From assembly GCF_018070045.1 (NCBI RefSeq), contig NZ_JAGPYK010000017.1:62001-126000 (forward strand): 64,000 nt of DNA, in the 5' to 3' direction. The notes below the pieces were generated by a model. It ran no database searches. It saw only the letters and a list, made by a program, of their open reading frames with translations, and had not been told where the DNA came from. Of the stretch, positions 17,258 through 25,884 are shown piece by piece. The stretch is from Micromonospora sp. U21 (GTDB taxonomy: Bacteria; Actinomycetota; Actinomycetes; Mycobacteriales; Micromonosporaceae). Numbering within the stretch: position 1 is the first letter of the stretch; every line of letters begins with the position of its first letter. A program made the position numbers and the translations under genes.

Positions 17258-20188
17258 GTGCCACAACCGGAGTGGTCACCCCCGATGAGCCGGCGCCGAC
17301 GCCGGCTCATCGCCGTCCTGGCGTCGACGGCGACGGTCGCCGCGCTGCTCCCCACCGGCGTGAGCACCGCAGCCCCCACGGGCGGCGCGCCGTCCGCCGA
17401 GCGCTCGTCCGGGCCGTTCGCCGAAGGGCACCAGCACGCCGACGTCGACAACCGCCGCGGTACGGCGGCACCGGACGCCCGCCAACGCGGGCTGGCCCGC
17501 GCCGCCGACCCGGACGTGCGATGGAACCGGCTGGGCACTCCGCAGGCGCTCGGCCCCGGCCGCGCCCCGCTCGCCACCGGGCTGCCCACCGACCCGGAAG
17601 CCGCCGCCCGCGCCTACCTGGCCGCCAACCAGGACCTGTTCGGGATGGACGCCGCCGCGGTGGCCGACCTGGAACGGGTGCTGGTCCGGCCGATCGGCAG
17701 CGGAGCCGTGGTCACCCTGCGGCAGCGCTTCGGCGACCTGCCGGCCGGGCCGGACGGCCTGGTCACCGTCGCGGTCACCGGCGGCACGGTGCTCTCGGTC
17801 AGCTCCTCGCTGGCCCGCACCACCGGCGCACCCGCGCCGGCCACCCGCACCGCCGAGCAGGCGTACGCCGCCGCGCTCGCCGACGCCAAGCTGGACGCCA
17901 CCGCGGTGGCCAGCCACACCGTGCGCGCGGTGGCCGTACCGACCCCGTTGGACGGACCCCGGGCCGGGTACGAGGTGACCCTGATCGGCGCGGACACCGA
18001 CCACCCGGCCGCGTTCACCAGCTACGTGGACGGCATCACCGGGCAGGTGCTGGTTCGCGAGGACCTTGTCGACTTCGACTCCGACAACCCGAGCTGGGCG
18101 GTCTTCCCGGCCACCCCGCCACGCAACCTCGGCCCTGGGCAGGACCCCCGGGTGCGCTGGTGCGGCGACCCCGCGCCGGGCTGCCAGGCCGCCTTCCGCG
18201 ACCCGGCCACCGGCCAGCCATGGGATGTCGACGCGGCCACCGGCACACCCACCTTCACCTCGCGCGGCAACTCGGCCAACACGGTGCTCTCCTGGGGTGC
18301 CGGCACGCCGGTCGTCCCGGCCACCCCCAGCCCGGAACGCCGCTACGAGTACCCGTTCACCGACCAGTGGCACCAGGCCCGGTGCAACCCGGAGGTGTTC
18401 ACCTCGGCCCAGCGCAACGACGCGGACGCGGCGATCTCCAACCTGTTCGCCATGCACAACCGGATGCACGACTGGGCGTACCAGCTGGGCTTCACCGAGT
18501 CGGCGTGGAACCTCCAAGCGGTCAACCTGAAGCCGGGCGGCCTTGGCGGCGACGCCGAGCAGGGCCGCGCGCAGCAGGGCGCGCTGACCGGCAACCGGAA
18601 CAACGCCAACCAGGGCACCCCACGCGACGGGCTGCCGCCGACCACCAACATGTACCTGTGGCAGCCGCAGGCCGGCGGGCCGTACCCGCCGTGTGTCGAC
18701 GGCGACTACGACATGACGGTGATCGGCCACGAGTACACCCACGCGATCAGCAACCGGATGATCGCCGGCCCGGACAGCGGGATCGGCGGCCACCAGGGCG
18801 GGTCGATGGGTGAGTCGTGGAGCGACCTGCTCGCCGCCGAGTACCTCTACCAGAACGGGCTGCGGGCCCCCGGCGAGACGCCCTTCGTCACCGGCGGCTA
18901 CGTCACCGGCAACCTGGTCAGTGGCATCCGCAACTACGACCTCAGCCGCAGCCCGCTCAACTACTCCGACATCGGCTACAACACCGGTGGGCCCGCCGTG
19001 CACGCCGACGGGGAGATCTGGGGCGCCACCAACTTCCGGGTCCGGTCCGCGCTGGTGAAGCGGTACGGCCTCGGCACCCCGCAGCGGCAGCTGGAGTGCG
19101 CGCAGGGCAAGGTCGCCGCCGACAAGTGCCCGGGCAACCGGCGCTGGTCCCAGCTCGTCTTCGACTCGTTCCTGCTCCAGGCGGCCAGCCAGGTCAGCAT
19201 GCTCGACATGCGGGACAACATGCTCACCGCCGACCTGCTCCGCTTCGGCGGCGCCAACCAGGACCTGATCTGGGCCGAGTTCGCCCGCTCCGGGATGGGC
19301 CGCGACGCCGTCACCAACGGCGCCGCCGACACCGATCCCACGCCGAGCTTCGCCTCGCCGAGCGGCGGCAACGCGACGCTCACCCTGCGGCCGCGCGGGG
19401 ACAGCGCCGACGCGCCGATCCGGGTGTACGTCGGGGAGTACGAGGCGCGGGCGATGCCGGTGGCGGACACCGACCCGGCGACGCCGCTGCCGGACACCGT
19501 GGAGCTGGTGGCCGGCACGTACAACCTGCTCGCCGTGGCACCCGGCTTCGGGCACCAGCGGCTCAGCGTGGTCGCGAAGGCCGGTCACGACGGGTACGTG
19601 GACCTGCGGATGAGCCGCAACCTCGCGTCCACGGCGTCCGGCGCCACGATCACCGGTGACGGGGTCAACCTGGACCGGATCGCCGACGACACCGAGGCGA
19701 CGAACTGGGCCTCGCGGGACGGGGTGGCCGGCCGGGAGCTCACCGTGGCACTGCCCGGGGACGCCCCGCAGGTGGTCAAGCGGGTGAACGTCAGCGCGAT
19801 GCTGCGACCGGCGATCGTCGGCGACGCCGACACCGGCAGTCAGAACGCGCTCAGCGCGCTGCGGTCGTTCGCGGTGTCCGCCTGCAACGCGAAGACCACC
19901 GACTGCGCGGATCCGGCGCGCTGGCAGCGGATCTACACCAGCGCGGGCGACGCGTTCCCCGGCGGGGCGTACCGGGCGTACACCCGGGACATCAACCTCC
20001 GGACGTTCGCGGTGCCCACCACGCTCGCCACCCACCTGCGACTGGAGGTGCTGGCCAGCCAGTGCACCGGCGGCCCGCACTACGCCGGTGAGCAGGACGA
20101 CGACCCGGCCACGACGACGGACTGCGCGACCGCCAGCCCGGCCCGGGACCAGGTCAGGATCGCCGAGTTCCAGGCGTTCTCGAAGTGA
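17258..20188 (+). CDS. secreted M36 family (fungalysin-type) zinc metallopeptidase
   Basis: A 976-residue exported protease. The GTG at 17258 follows GAGGAGG; the signal peptide has RRRRRLIAVLASTATVAALL and ends near STAAPTGG. A propeptide (FTP-like, about residues 90-280) precedes the catalytic domain. The zinc motif HEYTH is at about residues 490-494 in VIGHEYTHAISNRMI, and the third ligand is Glu in GESWSDLLAAEY near 518. The C-terminal 200 residues (ITGDGVNLDRIADDTEATNW onward) look like a discoidin/F5-8-type beta-sandwich. The enzyme probably degrades extracellular protein. It stands alone and ends in a strong bidirectional hairpin. Confidence 0.88.
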   Translation: MPQPEWSPPMSRRRRRLIAVLASTATVAALLPTGVSTAAPTGGAPSAERSSGPFAEGHQHADVDNRRGTAAPDARQRGLARAADPDVRWNRLGTPQALGPGRAPLATGLPTDPEAAARAYLAANQDLFGMDAAAVADLERVLVRPIGSGAVVTLRQRFGDLPAGPDGLVTVAVTGGTVLSVSSSLARTTGAPAPATRTAEQAYAAALADAKLDATAVASHTVRAVAVPTPLDGPRAGYEVTLIGADTDHPAAFTSYVDGITGQVLVREDLVDFDSDNPSWAVFPATPPRNLGPGQDPRVRWCGDPAPGCQAAFRDPATGQPWDVDAATGTPTFTSRGNSANTVLSWGAGTPVVPATPSPERRYEYPFTDQWHQARCNPEVFTSAQRNDADAAISNLFAMHNRMHDWAYQLGFTESAWNLQAVNLKPGGLGGDAEQGRAQQGALTGNRNNANQGTPRDGLPPTTNMYLWQPQAGGPYPPCVDGDYDMTVIGHEYTHAISNRMIAGPDSGIGGHQGGSMGESWSDLLAAEYLYQNGLRAPGETPFVTGGYVTGNLVSGIRNYDLSRSPLNYSDIGYNTGGPAVHADGEIWGATNFRVRSALVKRYGLGTPQRQLECAQGKVAADKCPGNRRWSQLVFDSFLLQAASQVSMLDMRDNMLTADLLRFGGANQDLIWAEFARSGMGRDAVTNGAADTDPTPSFASPSGGNATLTLRPRGDSADAPIRVYVGEYEARAMPVADTDPATPLPDTVELVAGTYNLLAVAPGFGHQRLSVVAKAGHDGYVDLRMSRNLASTASGATITGDGVNLDRIADDTEATNWASRDGVAGRELTVALPGDAPQVVKRVNVSAMLRPAIVGDADTGSQNALSALRSFAVSACNAKTTDCADPARWQRIYTSAGDAFPGGAYRAYTRDINLRTFAVPTTLATHLRLEVLASQCTGGPHYAGEQDDDPATTTDCATASPARDQVRIAEFQAFSK

Positions 20189-20190
20189 CA

Positions 20191-20226
20191 CCGTCGGGGC
20201 CGGCGGACCTCCGCCGGCCCCGACGG
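20191..20226. terminator. bidirectional hairpin between convergent genes
   Basis: CCGTCGGGGCCGGCGGA and its exact reverse complement face each other across two bases, placed between the M36 stop and the stop of the minus-strand membrane protein. Confidence 0.75.
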
Positions 20227-20237
20227 CCACCCCCCGA

Positions 20238-21122
20238 TCAGCGGCGGGCCGGCCGCCAGCGATCGGCCGGGGGTCGCTCCCAGCGCCGGTCCACCGGTGG
20301 GTCGTCCGCCTCGGTGGTCGCCGTCCGCGTCAGGTGGCGCAGCCGCAGCAGCAACCCCATCCCCAGCGAGAGCAGCAACCCGCCGAGCAGGAACGCGGCC
20401 TGCACCAGGCCGAAACCGCCGGACTGTGCGACCGGACGGCCGGCGCCGGCAGCCGGCGGCGCGGCGTCGATCGGTTGGTCGCCGACCGGCTCGTCCGCCG
20501 GACCGCTCTCCGCCCCGGCCGGCTCGCTCGCCGGGTCGCTCGGCTCCACCGGTGTCGCGGTCGGCTCCGCCGCCGCGCTCGGGGTGCCGCCCGCCCCCAC
20601 CACCGAGCGGGTGGCCGTCTGCCGGGCCAGCAGGCGCAGGTTCGCGTCGTACGCCTCCGCGGCGAGAGTGACCCGTCCGTCGGTGACGTCCTCGGCGAAG
20701 GCCACCCGGTAGCGGGCGGTGACCGTGCGGCCCGGGCAGAGCGTGCCGGGGTCGAGCTGCCGGTCGGTCAGCCGGGCCACGTCGCCCTCGGTCCGGATCT
20801 CCAGCGGAAACGCGCCGGTCTCCTCCACCCGGTCCATCTTCACCTGGTCCAGTCGGATGCCCTGCACGCTGAGCACCATCGACCAGCGCACCTTCACGCA
20901 TCCACCGCGCCGGTCCGTCCGGGAGACCACCGCGGAGACCGTGCGCACCTGGTCGCCGGCGGTGAACCGGGCCGGCAGACCACTCAGCTCGGTGGTGAAC
21001 GCCGCCCGCGCCGGAGCCGCGAGCACCAGCTCCACGCCGCTCAGACAGGCCAGCACCACCCCGAGCCTCAGCGCGTACCGCCACACCGTCACCACCGCCG
21101 TCCTCCGTTCGGTCGTCCCCAC
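20238..21122 (-). CDS. membrane-anchored exported protein of unknown function
   Basis: A 294-residue protein not assigned to a family. It has a signal peptide (ALRLGVVLACLSGVELVLA, cleavage near ARAAFTT). An extracellular beta-rich domain of about 140 residues (Cys in GGCVKVRW and PGTLCPGR may pair) is followed by a Pro/Glu/Ala-rich linker. One transmembrane helix lies near residue 235 (FGLVQAAFLLGGLLLSLGMG), with an Arg-rich cytoplasmic tail. Two starts are plausible: GTG at 21122 with TAGCGT six bases upstream (leaderless), or GTG at 21095 with GGAGG six bases upstream. Architecture suggests a surface-exposed sensor or adhesion-type protein. Confidence 0.65.
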   Translation of the reverse strand: MGTTERRTAVVTVWRYALRLGVVLACLSGVELVLAAPARAAFTTELSGLPARFTAGDQVRTVSAVVSRTDRRGGCVKVRWSMVLSVQGIRLDQVKMDRVEETGAFPLEIRTEGDVARLTDRQLDPGTLCPGRTVTARYRVAFAEDVTDGRVTLAAEAYDANLRLLARQTATRSVVGAGGTPSAAAEPTATPVEPSDPASEPAGAESGPADEPVGDQPIDAAPPAAGAGRPVAQSGGFGLVQAAFLLGGLLLSLGMGLLLRLRHLTRTATTEADDPPVDRRWERPPADRWRPARR

Positions 21123-21128
21123 CCCGAA

Positions 21129-21134
21129 ACGCTA
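21129..21134 (-). promoter_or_regulatory. -10 element, leaderless start of exported protein gene
   Basis: The minus strand reads TAGCGT six bases before the GTG at 21122. Confidence 0.45.
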
Positions 21135-21272
21135 GGAGCGCGGCGTCGACCCGACCAGACGGGTGTGTTCGCACCGGACGGCAAGCACGGGGCGGGTTTT
21201 CACCGACGGTGGTGAACCGGTCACTGCTCCCCCGCGACACGCCGGGCGCCTGGTCGCTGGGACAATCCCCGG

Positions 21273-21941
21273 GTGTCCGAACTCTCCACCACCTTCGTCC
21301 GGCTCAACGCCCGGCTCGCACCGGTCGCCTTCGTTCCGGAGGTGCGGCTGCACCAGGCGGACGAGCCGATCGGGCTCTGGGAGCTGACCGAGGGTGAGTT
21401 CAGCAGCGACCGGCCGCCGCCGTTCTGGGCCTTCGCCTGGGCCGGCGGTCAGGCGCTCGCCCGCTACGTGACCGACCACCCGGAGCGGGTCGCCGGCCGC
21501 CGGGTGCTCGACCTCGCCTCCGGCTCCGGTCTGGTGGCCATCGCCGCCGCCCGCGCCGGCGCGGCGTCGGTGCGGGCCGTCGAGGTGGACGAGTTGGCGG
21601 TCGCGGCCGTCGCCCTCAACGCCGAGGCCAACGGAGTACGCGTCGACGCCGAGTTCGGCGACATCCTCGACGGCGACGCCGGGGACGCCGAGGTGGTGCT
21701 CGCCGGGGACGCCTTCTACAGCGAGGCGATGGCCCGCCGGATGCTGCGGTTCCTGCTCCGCGCCACCCGCGCCGGCGCCCTGGTGCTGGTCGGGGACCCC
21801 GGCCGGGCGTTCCTGCCCCGGGACCGCTTCGACGAGCTGGCCCACTATGACGTGCCGGTGCCGGAGGCCCTGGAGAGCGTCCGGGTGAAGCGCACCACCG
21901 TCTGGCAGTTGCGGGCCGGGCTGCCGGGAGCCGCCGGCTAG
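21273..21941 (+). CDS. class I SAM-dependent methyltransferase (Nnt1/ETFB-KMT-like)
   Basis: A 222-residue cytoplasmic methyltransferase. The SAM-binding motif VLDLASGSGLVAIAAARAGA is near residue 75, acidic motif II (VRAVEVDELAV) follows, and VVLAGDAFYSEAMA is the post-I/IV region. The N-terminal PPPFWAFAWAGGQALARYV is typical of protein-lysine methyltransferases related to ETFB-KMT and Nnt1, so a protein substrate is plausible but unproven. The GTG start has GACAAT six bases upstream. Its TAG stop forms part of the -10 of the next gene. Confidence 0.8.
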   Translation: MSELSTTFVRLNARLAPVAFVPEVRLHQADEPIGLWELTEGEFSSDRPPPFWAFAWAGGQALARYVTDHPERVAGRRVLDLASGSGLVAIAAARAGAASVRAVEVDELAVAAVALNAEANGVRVDAEFGDILDGDAGDAEVVLAGDAFYSEAMARRMLRFLLRATRAGALVLVGDPGRAFLPRDRFDELAHYDVPVPEALESVRVKRTTVWQLRAGLPGAAG

Positions 21942-21944
21942 CGT
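21939..21944 (+). promoter_or_regulatory. -10 element of P450 gene overlapping a stop codon
   Basis: TAGCGT begins with the TAG stop of the methyltransferase and lies six bases before the P450 GTG. Confidence 0.45.
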
Positions 21945-21950
21945 GTCGGC

Positions 21951-23138
21951 GTGCTGTTCCGGAGCTGGGGATCCGCGGTCGAGGCACCCTGGCCGGACGT
22001 GGCCACGGTGGCCGACCACGTCGGCGTACGCCATCTGGTGGTCACCCGACACGCGCTGGTCCGCCACGTCCTCGCCGACCCGCTCACCTATCGGCCGGAC
22101 AACGCGCTGGACGCGGTCACCCCGATGCCGGTGACGGCGCTGCGGGTGCTCGCCGGGCATCGGTTCCGGCTGCCGCCCACCCTCGCCAACAACTCCGGTG
22201 CCAGCCATCCGGCCATCCGGTCGATCGTCGCCGGCGCGCTGCACCCCGCCCGGGTCGCCGCGCAGCGCCCCTGGCTCACTGCGCTGGTCCGGGACCGGGT
22301 CACCCGGCTGAGCGCCACGCTCGACGCCGGCGAACCGGTCGACCTCTACGCGGAACTCGCCGCCGACCTGCCATTGCTCGTGCTGGCCCGACTGGTCGAG
22401 CTGCCGGACGCGCCGGTCGGCGCGGTCAAGGAGTTCGCCCGGGCCGCGCTGGAGCTGTTCTGGGCGCCACTGGACGCCGACCGGCAGGCGGCACTCGCCA
22501 CCGAGGTGGGCAGGTTCCACGGTGTGCTGCGCGACTTCGCGGCCACCGGCGGCGGGCTGGCCGCCGAACTGCGTGCGGCCGGGCACGCGCCGGACGTGGT
22601 GGTCGGCGCGCTCTTCTTCCTGCTCGTCGCCGGACAGGAGACGACCTCGCAGTTCCTCACCCTGCTGCTGCACCGGCTGGCCGGCGAACCCGCAGTGCGG
22701 GCCGGGCTCCGCACCGGCGAGGTCGCGGTGGCCGACGTGGTGGAGGAGGGGCTGCGGCTGGAACCCCCGATCGTCACCTGGCGCCGGGTGGCGGCGGCGG
22801 ACAGCACGCTGGGCGGGACCGCGGTGCCGGCCGGCACGACCCTCGTACTCTGGCTGGCCCGCGCCGGCCGGGACCCGGCAGTCGTCGAATCGCCGGACGA
22901 GTTCCGCCCCGGCCAGCGCGGATCGCGTCGGCACCTGGCGTTCGGGGCGGGCGCGCACCGCTGCGTCGGCGACGTGCTGGCCCGGATGGAGGCAGCCGTG
23001 GTGGTGGCCGAGGCCACGCCGCTGCTGGACGGTGTGCGGGTGATCCGCCCACCCTGGTGTCCGGACAATCTCACCTTCCGGATGCCGGACACCTTCGTCG
23101 TCCGCCGTCGGGAGGACGCGACCACCACACCGAGCTGA
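21951..23138 (+). CDS. cytochrome P450
   Basis: A 395-residue soluble bacterial P450 mono-oxygenase. The haem-binding loop FGAGAHRCVGDVLARME has the axial Cys at about residue 338. The I-helix oxygen-activation motif is AGQETTSQ near residue 226, and ExxR is in EEGLRLEPP. It looks catalytically complete. No ferredoxin or ferredoxin reductase gene is adjacent, so electrons must come from elsewhere, and no biosynthetic cluster surrounds it. Start at GTG 21951, with a -10 six bases upstream that reuses the previous stop codon. Substrate unknown. Confidence 0.9.
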   Translation: MLFRSWGSAVEAPWPDVATVADHVGVRHLVVTRHALVRHVLADPLTYRPDNALDAVTPMPVTALRVLAGHRFRLPPTLANNSGASHPAIRSIVAGALHPARVAAQRPWLTALVRDRVTRLSATLDAGEPVDLYAELAADLPLLVLARLVELPDAPVGAVKEFARAALELFWAPLDADRQAALATEVGRFHGVLRDFAATGGGLAAELRAAGHAPDVVVGALFFLLVAGQETTSQFLTLLLHRLAGEPAVRAGLRTGEVAVADVVEEGLRLEPPIVTWRRVAAADSTLGGTAVPAGTTLVLWLARAGRDPAVVESPDEFRPGQRGSRRHLAFGAGAHRCVGDVLARMEAAVVVAEATPLLDGVRVIRPPWCPDNLTFRMPDTFVVRRREDATTTPS

Positions 23139-23160
23139 TCGGCTCCTGACCTCAACTCGG

Positions 23161-23166
23161 TAGATT
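23161..23166 (+). promoter_or_regulatory. -10 element, leaderless start of deacetylase gene
   Basis: TAGATT lies seven bases before the GTG at 23174. This spacing favours that GTG over the TTG at 23165, which would overlap the -10. Confidence 0.55.
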
Positions 23167-23173
23167 GCCGTGC

Positions 23174-24022
23174 GTGTCAGCCGCCCCTGCTCGTCGGATC
23201 CGTTTCGTCGTCCCGTTTCTGGCCCTGCTGGCGCTGAGTGCCTGCGCAGCCGGCCCCGGCCACACGTTCCACGCCCGGCAGATCACCGCGGGCCAGCCGA
23301 GCCCATCCGCCTCGGCCCTCACCCCGTCGGCCTCGCCGTCCGCGACGGCGAAGCCCGCGCCCGGAAGCGTGGCCTGGTACGTGTCCCAGGTGCCGGCCTT
23401 TCCCGAGGCGCCACCGCCACAGCCGGTGCCGCTGCCAGCGACCGGCGCGTCCCCGTTCTGGCACCGCCTGCCGACCGACCAGAAGGTCGCCTTCATCACC
23501 ATCGACGACGGAGGACTGGCCCGCCCACCTGCGGTGATCGACTTTATCTGGGCGGCGCGCATCCCGGTCACGATGTTCCTGAACTCACCGGCGGCGGCGG
23601 AGCACACCGACTACTTCCGGCAGATCGAGGCGGTGGGCGGGGTCGTCGAGAACCACACGATCACGCACACCTCGCTGGCTGGCCGGTCGTACGCCTACCA
23701 GAAGCAGGAGATCTGCGGTGCGGCGGACAGGTTGGAGGCACTGTTCGGCAAGCGCCCGACTCTGTTCCGCCCGCCGTTCGGCAACCACGACGCCACCACG
23801 TTGCAGGCCGCACACGACTGCGGCGCGAAGGTGGTCTTCCACTGGACCGAGACCGTCCACGAGGGGAAGGTGCGCTACCAGACCCCGGAAAAGGTGATCC
23901 AACCCGGCGACGTGCTGTTGATGCACTTCCGACCGGCGCTGATGGACGACCTGCTCGCGGCGTTGAAGGCGATCCACCGGGCAGGGCTCACCCCGGCACT
24001 GCTGGAGCAGTACGTACGGTGA
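23174..24022 (+). CDS. polysaccharide deacetylase (NodB) lipoprotein
   Basis: A 282-residue exported NodB-fold carbohydrate esterase (CE4) that probably deacetylates peptidoglycan or another N-acetylated glycan. The N terminus is a lipoprotein signal with lipobox LSAC (Cys about residue 24), then a Ser/Pro/Ala-rich linker. NodB motif 1 is ITIDDGG (Ile in place of the usual Phe), motif 2 the zinc-binding HTITHTS, motif 3 RPPFGNHD. Late motifs (VVFHWTETVHEG, GDVLLMHFRP) are present. Catalytic residues appear intact. It is monocistronic between the P450 and ABC transporter genes. Confidence 0.86.
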   Translation: MSAAPARRIRFVVPFLALLALSACAAGPGHTFHARQITAGQPSPSASALTPSASPSATAKPAPGSVAWYVSQVPAFPEAPPPQPVPLPATGASPFWHRLPTDQKVAFITIDDGGLARPPAVIDFIWAARIPVTMFLNSPAAAEHTDYFRQIEAVGGVVENHTITHTSLAGRSYAYQKQEICGAADRLEALFGKRPTLFRPPFGNHDATTLQAAHDCGAKVVFHWTETVHEGKVRYQTPEKVIQPGDVLLMHFRPALMDDLLAALKAIHRAGLTPALLEQYVR

Positions 24023-24038
24023 TCAGCCCGCCACCGAC

Positions 24039-24052
24039 CTGACGAAAGTCAG
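24039..24052. promoter_or_regulatory. palindrome CTGACGAAAGTCAG before the ABC operon
   Basis: Five-base inverted repeat arms (CTGAC/GTCAG, six with flanking C and G) around GAAA, centred about 66 bases before the ABC start. The same 14 bases recur before the sensor kinase at 28192-28205, so this is the likely binding site of the regulator encoded at 25880-26557. Confidence 0.65.
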
Positions 24053-24099
24053 GGGTGGGTGGTGCCGTTCGGGCGCGGTGGGGCACCGGTCCGCGCGCC

Positions 24100-24105
24100 T
24101 AGCGT
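24100..24105 (+). promoter_or_regulatory. -10 element, leaderless start of ABC operon
   Basis: TAGCGT lies six bases before the ATG at 24112; no ribosome site is present. Confidence 0.5.
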
Positions 24106-24111
24106 CAGCGC

Positions 24112-25044
24112 ATGATCACATTACGTGGGTTGACGAAACGGTTCGGGGCGACCGTCGCGGTCGACGCGTTGACCGTCGACGTCGCGCCCGGCCGGGTCAC
24201 CGGCTTCCTCGGCCCGAACGGCGCCGGCAAGTCCACCAGCATGCGGATGATCCTCGGCCTGGACCGTCCCACCGCCGGGCAGGCGCTGATCGGCGGCCGG
24301 GCGTACCGGGAGTTACGCCGCCCGCTGCACGAGGTGGGTGCGCTACTCGACGCTCGGGCCGTCCACCCCGCCCGGGCCGGTCGGGCGCACCTGCTGGCCA
24401 TGGCCCGCAGCAACGGCATCCCGGCCCGCCGGGTGGACGAGGTGCTCGACACCGTCGGGCTGGACGGGCGCGCCGCCGCCAAGCCGGGCCGGACCCTCTC
24501 CCTCGGCATGGGCCAGCGGCTCGGCATCGCCGGCGCCCTGCTCGGCGATCCGCCGGTGCTGATGTTCGACGAGCCGGTCAACGGCCTCGACCCGGACGGG
24601 GTGCGCTGGGTTCGGCAGCTGATGCGCTCGCTGGCCGACCAGGGGCGGACGGTCTTCGTCTCCAGCCACCTGATGAGCGAGATGCAGCTCACCGCCGACC
24701 AGCTCGTGGTGATCGGCCGGGGACGGCTGCTCGCCGACGCGCCGATCGACGACGTGATCGCCGGCAGCACCGTGGCCGTCCGGGTCCGCAGTCCGCACCC
24801 GGACGGGCTGGCCACCCTCGCCACGCGCCTCGCCGCCAACGGCGCCACCGTCGAGTCGGTCGGCCCCGACGAGCTGACCGTCACCGGGACCACCGTCGAC
24901 CGGGTGGGTGACCTGGCGTACGAGCTGGGGGTGCGGTTGCACGAGCTGAGCCCGCACAGCGCGTCGCTGGAGCAGGCGTTCATGGAGTTGACCGCCGACA
25001 GCGTCGAGTACGCCGGCGGTCCGACCGGAAGCGGGGCACGATGA
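24112..25044 (+). CDS. ABC transporter ATP-binding protein
   Basis: A 310-residue ATPase of the ABC-2 exporter type. Walker A is GPNGAGKST near residue 37, the signature LSLGMGQR near residue 130, and Walker B VLMFDEPVNGLDPDG follows, with a C-terminal regulatory extension of about 90 residues. Its ATGA junction with the permease gene (4-base overlap) shows translational coupling. With the permease it forms an exporter whose substrate (antibiotic, lipid or peptide) cannot be deduced. Control by the convergent two-component system is inferred from the shared palindrome. Confidence 0.9.
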   Translation: MITLRGLTKRFGATVAVDALTVDVAPGRVTGFLGPNGAGKSTSMRMILGLDRPTAGQALIGGRAYRELRRPLHEVGALLDARAVHPARAGRAHLLAMARSNGIPARRVDEVLDTVGLDGRAAAKPGRTLSLGMGQRLGIAGALLGDPPVLMFDEPVNGLDPDGVRWVRQLMRSLADQGRTVFVSSHLMSEMQLTADQLVVIGRGRLLADAPIDDVIAGSTVAVRVRSPHPDGLATLATRLAANGATVESVGPDELTVTGTTVDRVGDLAYELGVRLHELSPHSASLEQAFMELTADSVEYAGGPTGSGAR

Positions 25045-25850
25045 GCACGCGAACCATCCCGGACACCCGTCCCGCCCCGGCCGCCCCGGCCGCCCTCCGC
25101 GGCGCGGTGGCCGCCGAGTGGACCAAGCTGTTCTCGGTACGGACCACCTGGTGGACGGCGCTGGCCGGGCTTCTGGTGATGGCCGCGAGCGCCGGGCAGC
25201 TCGCCATCTACGCCGCCAACGACAACACCAACGACGACCCGGCCGACGACCGCGGGATCCTCACCGCCGGCAGCGTGATGATCGGCTCGGTCGAGCTGAC
25301 CCAGTACGCGGTGCTGGCGCTGGGTTTGCTGGCGATCACCGCCGAGTTCACCAGCGGCACCATCCGGACCACCCTGCAGTGCACCCCGTCCCGCGGTCGG
25401 GTGCTGCTGGCCAAGGCCGTGGTCGCCGGCACGGTCACCTTCGCCTTCGGGCTGCTGCTCGGCGGCGTCGGCGCGCTGGTCGCCCGGCCGGTGCTCGGCG
25501 AGTGGGGCCGCGCGCCGGCCGCCGGCACGATCGGCGACATCGCGGCGGTGGCGACCTACCTGGCGCTGGTCGGCGTGCTCGCGCTGGGCCTCGGTGCGGC
25601 CCTGCGCAGCGCGGTGCTCACCCTCACCGTGCTCTTCGCCACCCTGATGATCGTGCCGCTGTCGCTCCAGGAACCGGACATCGCCGTGCTGAACCGGATC
25701 GCCGACGTGTTCCCCGGCGTGGCCGGTGCGCACTTCCTGGCCGGCGACACCGAGCCGTACCCGGGCGCGGTCGGGCTGCTGCTGCTCGCCGGGTGGGCCG
25801 GCGCGGCGCTGCTGCTGGGCCGTGCCGCGCTGCGCCGCCGCGACGCCTGA
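25041..25850 (+). CDS. ABC-2 type transporter permease
   Basis: A 269-residue integral membrane protein. After a short cytoplasmic N terminus (AAEWTKLFSVRTTWWTALAG, typical of ABC-2 permeases) it has about six hydrophobic segments, including VLALGLLAITAEFTSGTIRT and LALVGVLALGLGAALRS. It overlaps the ATPase gene by four bases and is the second and last gene of the operon. It converges on the response regulator gene, with a shared terminator between them. Confidence 0.88.
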   Translation: MSTRTIPDTRPAPAAPAALRGAVAAEWTKLFSVRTTWWTALAGLLVMAASAGQLAIYAANDNTNDDPADDRGILTAGSVMIGSVELTQYAVLALGLLAITAEFTSGTIRTTLQCTPSRGRVLLAKAVVAGTVTFAFGLLLGGVGALVARPVLGEWGRAPAAGTIGDIAAVATYLALVGVLALGLGAALRSAVLTLTVLFATLMIVPLSLQEPDIAVLNRIADVFPGVAGAHFLAGDTEPYPGAVGLLLLAGWAGAALLLGRAALRRRDA

Positions 25851-25852
25851 GT

Positions 25853-25884
25853 GCTGAGCGGGGGCTCCCGGGCCCCCGCTCAGC
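25853..25884. terminator. bidirectional hairpin between permease and response regulator
   Basis: GCTGAGCGGGGGC pairs with GCCCCCGCTCAGC across a short loop. It starts just after the permease stop and runs into the last codons of the regulator gene. Confidence 0.65.

Noticed and set aside
21951..24022. P450 and neighbours as part of a secondary-metabolite cluster
   Set aside because: No polyketide, peptide, terpene or tailoring genes surround it, and each neighbour appears to have its own promoter.
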